From Pseudoneurospora amorphoporcata (taxonomy: Eukaryota > Ascomycota > Sordariomycetes > Sordariales > Sordariaceae): a stretch of 24,566 bases of DNA. The stretch lies in contig MU859376.1 of assembly GCA_033297205.1 (NCBI GenBank), positions 1-24,566 of the forward strand, in the 5' to 3' direction. Under the pieces are notes generated by a model that ran no database searches, was not told where the DNA came from, and saw only the letters and a list, made by a program, of their open reading frames with translations. A program made the position numbers and the translations under genes. Shown one piece after another: positions 19,733 through 24,566 of the stretch. Within the stretch, counting starts at the first letter, position 1; each line of letters begins with the position of its first letter.

Positions 19733-20560
19733 ATGCCCACCCTAATCCTAGACCTCTTCAAAATCACCCTTCCCCATGCCCCTTCCCGCCGCCACCTCGG
19801 CATCAACTACCTCGTCCCCTCCACCGCCGGCGACCGCGAGCGCATCAACCTCTCCTCTCTCCGGCGTCAGCACATCTCCTCCATGCAATCGCGTCTTCCT
19901 CCCCGTGCCTCTCCTAACGTGTCGTCCTCCTCCCCCTCCTCCTCCTCCTCTCCCTTTTCCGGTAGCAGCTCACATGCACTCGGGCTCGACACCTGGGACG
20001 ACGGCACGGTCGAGCTGCGCGGGTTCCCCATCCAAGACATCCTGGTGGTGCGCACGGTCAACAAGATGACGGGCGAGACGGACACGGTTTACGAGCTGCA
20101 CTTCGAGTACGTGTTTGATGCGGAACGGGTGGCGGACGTGCTGGGGCTGGCGGCGGGCCCGCCCGTGGAGAAAGATGAGGGGCCGGGGGGGTGGAGGGGG
20201 TGGGTGGTTACGGTGCCCAAGAGGGTGCATCATCGGAGTCGGATGTGGGAGAGGTGTATGGAACGGGAGGGGTCGTCCATGTCTACAAAGTTGGGGGAAC
20301 GGGAGAGGGAAAGGGAGAGGGAGAGGGAACGGGAGAGGGAACGGGAGAGGGAACGGGAACGGGAACGGGAACGGGATATGGGGCACGGGAGGCAAAGGGA
20401 TAGGGATAGGAGTAGGGATCCGAGGGACTTCGCAAGCCAGCCGTCGGACATAAGGAGGGTGGAAAGGCGGTCCATGATACCGGTCCCGATAAAGCCCGTG
20501 GCGCCGCATCCGGAACCGCCGAAATTGAACTTTAGGAGGAGTCAGAAGTTTCGGGATTGA
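19733..20560 (+). CDS. X-family protein C, unknown function, with Arg-Glu dipeptide tract
   Basis: Single exon, 275 residues, ATG 19733 in a leader preceded by a likely 5'-UTR intron. The core aligns with X-A: MPTLILDLFKITL and LGINYLVP at the N-terminus, then GTVELRG (91-97), ILVVRTVN and YELHF followed by DAERVADVLGL (120-139). A serine run (about 64-80) is inserted before GTVELRG. Instead of the basic tail of X-A and X-B, the C-terminal third has 13 Glu-Arg repeats (189-214) and an Arg/Pro-rich end (KLNFRRSQKFRD). The repeats predict a rigid charged helix, or an SR/RE-like RNA- or protein-binding segment. Function not recognised. Third member of the local family, with no DUF6594 partner. 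Confidence 0.78.
   Translation: MPTLILDLFKITLPHAPSRRHLGINYLVPSTAGDRERINLSSLRRQHISSMQSRLPPRASPNVSSSSPSSSSSPFSGSSSHALGLDTWDDGTVELRGFPIQDILVVRTVNKMTGETDTVYELHFEYVFDAERVADVLGLAAGPPVEKDEGPGGWRGWVVTVPKRVHHRSRMWERCMEREGSSMSTKLGERERERERERERERERERERERERERDMGHGRQRDRDRSRDPRDFASQPSDIRRVERRSMIPVPIKPVAPHPEPPKLNFRRSQKFRD
20297..20374 (+). repeat. In-frame hexanucleotide repeat coding 13 Glu-Arg pairs
   Basis: Seventy-eight bases of GARMGG-type hexamers (GAACGG, GAGAGG, GAAAGG) lie inside X-C. Both codons of the unit vary (GAA/GAG and CGG/AGG), so the repeat is partly interrupted at DNA level while the Glu-Arg alternation is perfect. Length variation between strains is likely. Confidence 0.9.
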
Positions 20561-20868
20561 GACATGGAGAGAGAGAGAGGAGACTGCTGATGGTGGGTTA
20601 TCAAGTTATGACTGGAGGCCATGGGTGATAAGAGGAGGAGCTTCAAGTTCTTTCCGGGAGACGTGGGAGCCGCAAAGACTGACATGTGATGGGACTTGGG
20701 GCGGCTCAACTGGGCATATTGGAGCATTGCGATTGTGTCTGGTGCTGGTGGGATTTTATGGCCTGCGGCGTTGCCTGTTGGAAAACGGTTTCTCGTTATT
20801 TGGAGGGGGAAAAGAACTAAAAAGGCTCTCTACATACAAGGTATCTGGGATTACATTAGGTAATTACA
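20561..20868. other. Convergent 3' region between X-C and the bHLH gene
   Basis: The stop codons of X-C (plus) and the bHLH gene (minus) face each other across 308 bases. A GAGAGAGAG stretch lies just after the X-C stop. No gene was seen here. Confidence 0.5.
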
Positions 20869-21109
20869 TCAGTAAGTCTCATCATGGTCTTCTTCGTGTT
20901 CTGTCCTACTAGCTTGTTTCTCGACCGCTGCTAACGCTAACTCCTTCTCCAGCTGTGCTACCTCGGCTATCAACATGTCTCTTTGCTCCGTCAGTGTCTC
21001 GATCCGCACTTTGGCCATCTCCAGCAGACTGGCCTTGTTGATGCCCCGTCCTTTTCGGCGTTTCCTGGTTTGAGTTGGCGAAGAGCTGGCGTCCCTGGCC
21101 GTGCTGCTT

Positions 21110-21204
<95 letters not shown>

Positions 21205-21684
21205 GCTGTCATCGTCGGGCTCTCGAGACTCTCTGTCTCCGTTGTCGTCGTCTTCCTGCAGTGACAAGAGCGCCTGCAGATGCTCAAAATTCTCGTTGAG
21301 TTTGTTTCGATATCTCCTCCCAATGTTGTTATGGCGCTCTCTGGCACTGACACTGACGTCTTCCTCGGCTTCCTCTCTGTTGCTAGGTCCAGCCTCCTCG
21401 GACTCATCCGGGCGCGGTGGCGTCTCACGAGTTGTCTCGGTTAAAAAGTCTTCGAACCTGATTGGCGACGGTGTCGTTATAGTGGCTGGATTGCCTGAGG
21501 GAGCGGTGTACAACTGAAAGTCTCCGCTGGAGGTGCCACTGGTAGATGGAGGTTCAAACTCGGTCTTGGCTGTCTTGGCATGGAGGTTGTGACGCTGGCT
21601 TTGGTGTTGAAACTCGGCCGAGGTGAACAACGACGCTGTGTCGCTGAGACGACGTCGTTTGGTTTCTGGTGAGTCTGGGTCCAT
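20869..21684 (-). CDS. bHLH transcription factor (SREBP-type basic region) with poly-Asn loop
   Basis: Single exon, 271 residues, start ATG at 21684. The basic region and helix 1 read ARERHNNIGRRYRNKLNENF (114-133). Tyr125 in RRYR replaces the usual Arg, the mark of SREBP-like bHLH proteins, which can bind E-boxes and sterol-response-like sites. Helix 2 is GINKASLLEMAKVRIETLTE (214-233), followed by a leucine-zipper-like segment to about 255. The loop between the helices is about 70 residues, with an acidic part, 31 asparagines (161-191), and a basic KRRKGRG just before helix 2. There are no membrane helices, so this is a soluble nuclear factor, not a membrane-tethered SREBP. The N-terminus is Ser/Thr/Pro-rich with an early KRRR, a possible nuclear signal. 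The target genes are unknown. Confidence 0.9.
21112..21204 (-). repeat. (AAC)31 microsatellite coding poly-asparagine
   Basis: Thirty-one uninterrupted AAC codons (GTT on the plus strand) encode residues 161-191 of the bHLH protein. The repeat is pure, without AAT codons, so it is likely to be young and variable in length. It also creates long poly-Leu, poly-Val and poly-Cys frames on the other strand, which are artefacts. Confidence 0.95.
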
Positions 21685-22253
21685 GTTTGCGTGTAATAAA
21701 GCTGATGTGTCCAGGTAGGTAGTCCTTCTCTTCTGGCTGGAGGTCCGGCCTCATTCATATGTCGTCTCATCTTGTCTTCAAGTCCACTCGGATTGCTTGG
21801 AGGAGACAACTCCGTCTCAGCCCTCAACCCGACATCCTTTCACGACTGGAGTTGACAGATGGTGGGGGGCTATTGAGAATATCATGATCTTTCCACCCTT
21901 GTTCCGGAGCACGCGCCGTCCCGAAGGTCAGTTTCCGTTCCTGGAACCCCTGAAGACAAGACCCCTGAGGAAGCGTCGATCAATACACTTTTCCTCTAAA
22001 TCCGATTCCCGGATATTGCATGACGTCGAAATGGTGCCTGAAATCAGGTGATTGTCCAGCAACATGTCAATAGTTTCGTTTTTGCTTATAAGCTCTTAGC
22101 CCCCAGCCATCCATGTCCTCATAGTAATTGTCTCACTTTCAACTCCACGGGTGACGTTTCCCTTTTTCCAAACACCCAACCATCACTGGCTGACAAGGCA
22201 GTCTATAGCAGCACATGCCTCCAAACATTCAACGGACTCATCTAGATCGCGAC
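21685..22253. other. Upstream region of the bHLH gene; 3' flank of the methyltransferase
   Basis: These 569 bases lie between the bHLH start codon (minus strand) and the methyltransferase stop codon. No coding frame with recognisable content was seen. It should contain the bHLH promoter. Confidence 0.45.
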
Positions 22254-23368
22254 TCATGCACACGGCAACCGCATCCGAAAGCTGAGAATCGCGGGTAGTT
22301 GCGTGTAGTTCCGGCTTGACTCGACCCTGTCCTTCTCCTCGTCCTCTTCCGTGAATGCCGGCTCTTCTATGGCATCCATGACAAGGCCGGCTCGGAAGAA
22401 GGTGGTGAACAGTTCCTCCATTGGGCGGTGGAAGTAGAGCTGCGTTTGGTTAGCTTCCCTAGCAACACGCCGGTCTTATCTCGGCGCCAAACCAGAACAC
22501 GGTTTAGGTAAGTCGGCTTACTCACCTGTCGCTTCGGCTGTCCAGGAATGGCAATCCCCCTGTAAGGTGGAACGTGGAGGTAGTCCTTGATGACTCTGGT
22601 CCTGACGACTTCGAGGTCACCGGTCTTCCCATCGTACCGGAGATCGACATTGCGAGAAGCTCCGGAGGTCATGAAAACGGGGTGAAGAACAGTTGCGACG
22701 AAGCTAGATGGAAGATGTCAGTCAGTCAGTCAGTCAGTCAGTCAGCGAACTATCGATTCTTGGTCTTAAAGAAGCTCGAGAGGAGGCTGACATACACTCC
22801 ATTGGGCTTCAGGATGCGTGGAAGCGTCTCTACTAGCGGTTCGAGGGTGGGAACGTCCATGATGGCCATGTTCATGAGGACGATATCGAACTTTGAGTGG
22901 CCTTCCCAGTGCTGTCACACCACCGAACGGTATTAGCGATGGGCATCATGGCCTCTCTCCATGAAGCGCGGAACATACAAGCTCAACGGTAGCTGCCAAA
23001 TTGTCAAAGCCGTCTTTCTTTGTGACATCCAATGTGGAAAAGATAATATTCCGCACTTGTGCAAACTCAAGGGTGGCCCTGATGGCTTTGTCGAGCATGT
23101 TTACGCTCCCGTCAGTCGCGATCACCTTAGCTCCATGCTTGGCCAGCCATCGAGCGCAAAGTCCGTTTCCTGTTGCGAGGTCAAGTGCACGGCAGGGTTC
23201 TTGCCCGGGCTGTCGCTTGAGGTGATCGCCTAGCAACCGCCGGAGTGATGGCTCCTGCAGCTTCTGCCAGTAGATGTTGCCATCTCTGCCGATGGAATCG
23301 TTCCAGTAGCTCGCATTGGTGTTCCAAGCGTCAAGAGCGATCTCGCTTAGCTCCTTTTGCGACGACAT
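22254..23368 (-). CDS. Class I SAM-dependent methyltransferase, four exons
   Basis: Exons on the minus strand are 23368-22979, 22911-22796, 22703-22526 and 22439-22254, giving 289 residues. The introns (67, 92 and 86 nt) start GTATGT, GTATGT and GTGAGT. The N-terminus has AWNTNASYWNDSIGRDGNIY; SAM motif I is DLATGNG (63-69), and VIATDGS supplies the acidic residue (Asp86) that contacts the ribose. After intron 1, HSKFDIVLMNMAIMDVP and LPRILKPNGV are the usual post-I and motif III strands. The C-terminus, RRGI-like PPYRGIAIPGQPKRQ then YFHRPMEELFTTFFRAGLVM and LPAILSFRMR, matches fungal small-molecule or lipid-type methyltransferases. The substrate cannot be told. Met 23368 is preferred over an upstream in-frame Met at 23425 because homology-like text starts there. 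All splice joins keep frame, so the gene seems intact. Confidence 0.88.
22717..22745. repeat. (GTCA)7 tetranucleotide repeat inside intron 2 of the methyltransferase gene
   Basis: Seven GTCA units lie near the 3' end of the 92-nt intron (22795-22704 on the minus strand). Read on the gene's strand, each unit forms CTGAC, which fits the fungal branch-point consensus CTRAC. Confidence 0.9.
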
Positions 23369-23657
23369 TGCGAGCGAGTGCTGATTGTTGACTATCCGGT
23401 CGGAGATGAGAGGTTCTGTCAGCACTCACCGAAGAAACATTTTCCACAGACCTCTATGAGTTTTATCACCGCAAGTTGTCATCCCCAAGAAGGTTAAAGG
23501 CCAGATCCCAATTCGGCGAGCTGACTCAGACCGAGGCAACCTAATGACACTTCTTGGCGCATGTGCCGTCCTGCAATGCTACATTAAATTTCGGGAATAG
23601 GGAGGGTGTACGGTAGATTGATTTGCAACATGGATAACTAGTCTAGGTAGTACCGAA
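23369..23657. other. Upstream region of the methyltransferase gene
   Basis: No gene was recognised in these 289 bases. They presumably contain the methyltransferase promoter (transcribed leftward). Confidence 0.4.
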
Positions 23658-23659
23658 TA

Positions 23660-23829
23660 GTACCGCTTTTACTCACTCGACTTGTTTTAGCTCAAACAGG
23701 TGTAGCGCCGGGTATAACTGGTTTCGACCAATCTACTGGTGAGCTGATGCGGGTCGCAAGGTTTCTCGGGTTCGATCCAGTGATAGGATTGGCTTGAGTA
23801 AAAACAAATCGAGTGAGTAAAAGCGGTAG
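23660..23829. mobile_element. Small TA-flanked inverted-repeat element (MITE), 170 bp
   Basis: Inverted repeats of about 35 bp lie at 23660-23694 and 23795-23829. They share TACCGCTTTTACTCACTCGA, then TTGTTTT and CTCAA, with about four mismatches. A TA dinucleotide flanks each side (23658-23659 and 23830-23831), as for Tc1/mariner or Pogo/Fot1-type elements. No transposase frame fits. The interior contains GGTTCGATCC (about 23769-23778), like a pol III B-box, but no tRNA cloverleaf can be drawn. Confidence 0.7.
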
Positions 23830-23831
23830 TA

Positions 23832-24002
23832 TGTACAACGAGCCGAAGGCAAACAGAACAACTTCACGCCTCACTTGCTCTCACGAACCACCTTTACACT
23901 CTACTCAACCCACCCCTCAACATCTAAAACCTCATTATCCAAACCCTCATCATCCAACCCCCAACCCATCACCACCTCCACCTCCACCTCCCACACGTTC
24001 AA
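23832..24002. other. C-rich tract downstream of the broken gene
   Basis: The plus strand is rich in CCA, CCT and CAT units (about 23935-23990, for example CACCTCCACCTCCACCTCC). On the minus strand the broken gene's frame stays open beyond the TAA at 24003 to a TAG at 23901, giving an acidic Glu/Val/Asp-rich stretch. Whether that was once coding cannot be told. Confidence 0.35.
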
Positions 24003-24566
24003 TTACCTCTTCGCAACTTTAACCACCCCCTCATCCCCCTCCAAAAAAGCCTCCATAGAGGTATTCATCACAATCCACTTCACCCCCACCACCCAGTTCC
24101 CTTTCTGGCCCTTCTTCTCAACGCCCTCAGTTACAGCCCAACACTCAACACTCCCCACAGCCCCCAGCCGTCCATGTCTCTACTTCTCCAACCACGACCC
24201 CAAATAGAATCTGAGCTCCTCCACCCCGAACATGAACAACTGCTCTACAAGAGGTACTTTTTCGCCATCCTTCTTCTTCCCATTGCCATCTTTCTCATTC
24301 CCACCACCTCCCAGTATCTCCTGCCGTTCATTGTCCTTATCCAAACCCAATATGAACGCGCAGCTCTGGTACTTGACAAGGGTAATACCGTCTACGAGGT
24401 CGGTGATGCCAAAAGTCCAGTACCCTTCATGCTTGCTTTTTGGTGTCGTTGTCGTTGATGAGGTTGATGATTGTCACACGGACATTGCCCACAGTCCAGG
24501 GGTTAGGATCGCAAGACTCAACAGAGCCTCAACGCCTAGCATTAACCTCAAGATGCTCAGTGGCCT
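24003..24566 (-). pseudogene. Broken hypothetical gene, 3' part, running off the window
   Basis: Minus-strand coding-like sequence with strong G-first codon bias runs leftward from about 24528. It starts with DPNPWTVGNVRVTIINLIND, then meets a stop at 24427-24429. An exact 4-bp tandem duplication (GCTT twice on the plus strand, 24431-24438) lies just before that stop. Allowing for it, the frame continues as HEGYWTFGITDLVDG, then VPLVEQLFMFGVEELRFYLG. A second in-frame stop TAG lies at 24180-24182. The same frame then continues with GNWVVGVKWIVMNTSMEAFL up to TAA at 24003-24005. No splice sites remove either lesion. I do not recognise the family. The 5' part is outside the window. A sequencing error or an unusual intron cannot be excluded. 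Confidence 0.55.

Noticed and set aside
19970..20509. Minus-strand frame of 179 codons rich in Pro, Phe and Leu
   Set aside because: It is antisense to X-C and open only because of the Glu-Arg hexamer repeat.
21075..21517. Plus-strand frames with long poly-Leu, poly-Val or poly-Cys
   Set aside because: They are antisense readings of the (AAC)31 repeat in the bHLH gene, whose sense frame contains a complete HLH domain.
23690..23800. Possible tRNA gene or SINE head around the GGTTCGATCC match
   Set aside because: The T-stem does not pair beyond one base pair, and no acceptor or anticodon stem can be drawn. The match lies inside an inverted-repeat element.
24174..24458. Plus-strand open frame of 94 codons with a hydrophobic stretch
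   Set aside because: It is the exact codon-aligned complement of the minus-strand coding-like frame. The minus strand has the stronger G-first codon bias and continues beyond it on both sides.

Overview
The window looks like nuclear DNA of a filamentous ascomycete (Pezizomycotina, most likely a Sordariomycete). Genes have short introns (about 60-95 nt in coding sequence) with GTRNGT donors and CTRAC-type branch sites, and codon use is GC-rich. AT-rich, TpA-rich blocks carry CAR-to-TAR stop codons, the mark of repeat-induced point mutation (RIP). The gene families (LaeA/TdiE-like methyltransferase, DUF6594, NF-X1/helicase, SREBP-type bHLH) also fit. The species was not identified.

Layout. 1-304: last exon of a SAM-dependent methyltransferase. 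305-5980: gene-poor and transposon-rich. It holds a RIP-degraded coding relic (about 1640-3466), a 536-bp element with perfect 53-bp terminal inverted repeats and an 8-bp target duplication inside that relic, and a 403-bp solo LTR with a 5-bp target duplication. 6021-11070: a 1657-residue NF-X1-finger/SF1 helicase of the ZNFX1/Hrr1/SAD-3 type, with one intron in the helicase core. 12547-20560: the most unusual part, five genes from two families. Two DUF6594 membrane-protein genes (minus strand) alternate with members of an unrecognised family, called X here (plus strand). The order is DUF6594-A, X-A, DUF6594-B, X-B, then a lone X-C. This reads as a duplicated divergent gene pair with a period of about 3.1 kb. 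20869-21684: a bHLH transcription factor with 31 asparagines in its HLH loop. 22254-23368: a four-exon SAM methyltransferase. 23660-23829: a small TA-flanked inverted-repeat element. 24003-24566: a broken minus-strand gene at the window edge.

How the genes may work together. The best candidate for an undescribed system is the DUF6594/X pair. In each copy a predicted three-helix membrane protein and a soluble X protein diverge from a shared intergenic region of almost equal length (1094 and 1079 bp). X-A and X-B are very different along most of their length, yet share an almost identical 25-residue cationic C-terminal tail, also at the DNA level. No function is known to me for either family, so a membrane-linked partnership is inference. 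The helicase resembles RNA-silencing factors (S. pombe Hrr1, Neurospora SAD-3). It lies next to RIP-damaged transposon remains, which suits a genome with several active defences, but the proximity alone proves nothing.
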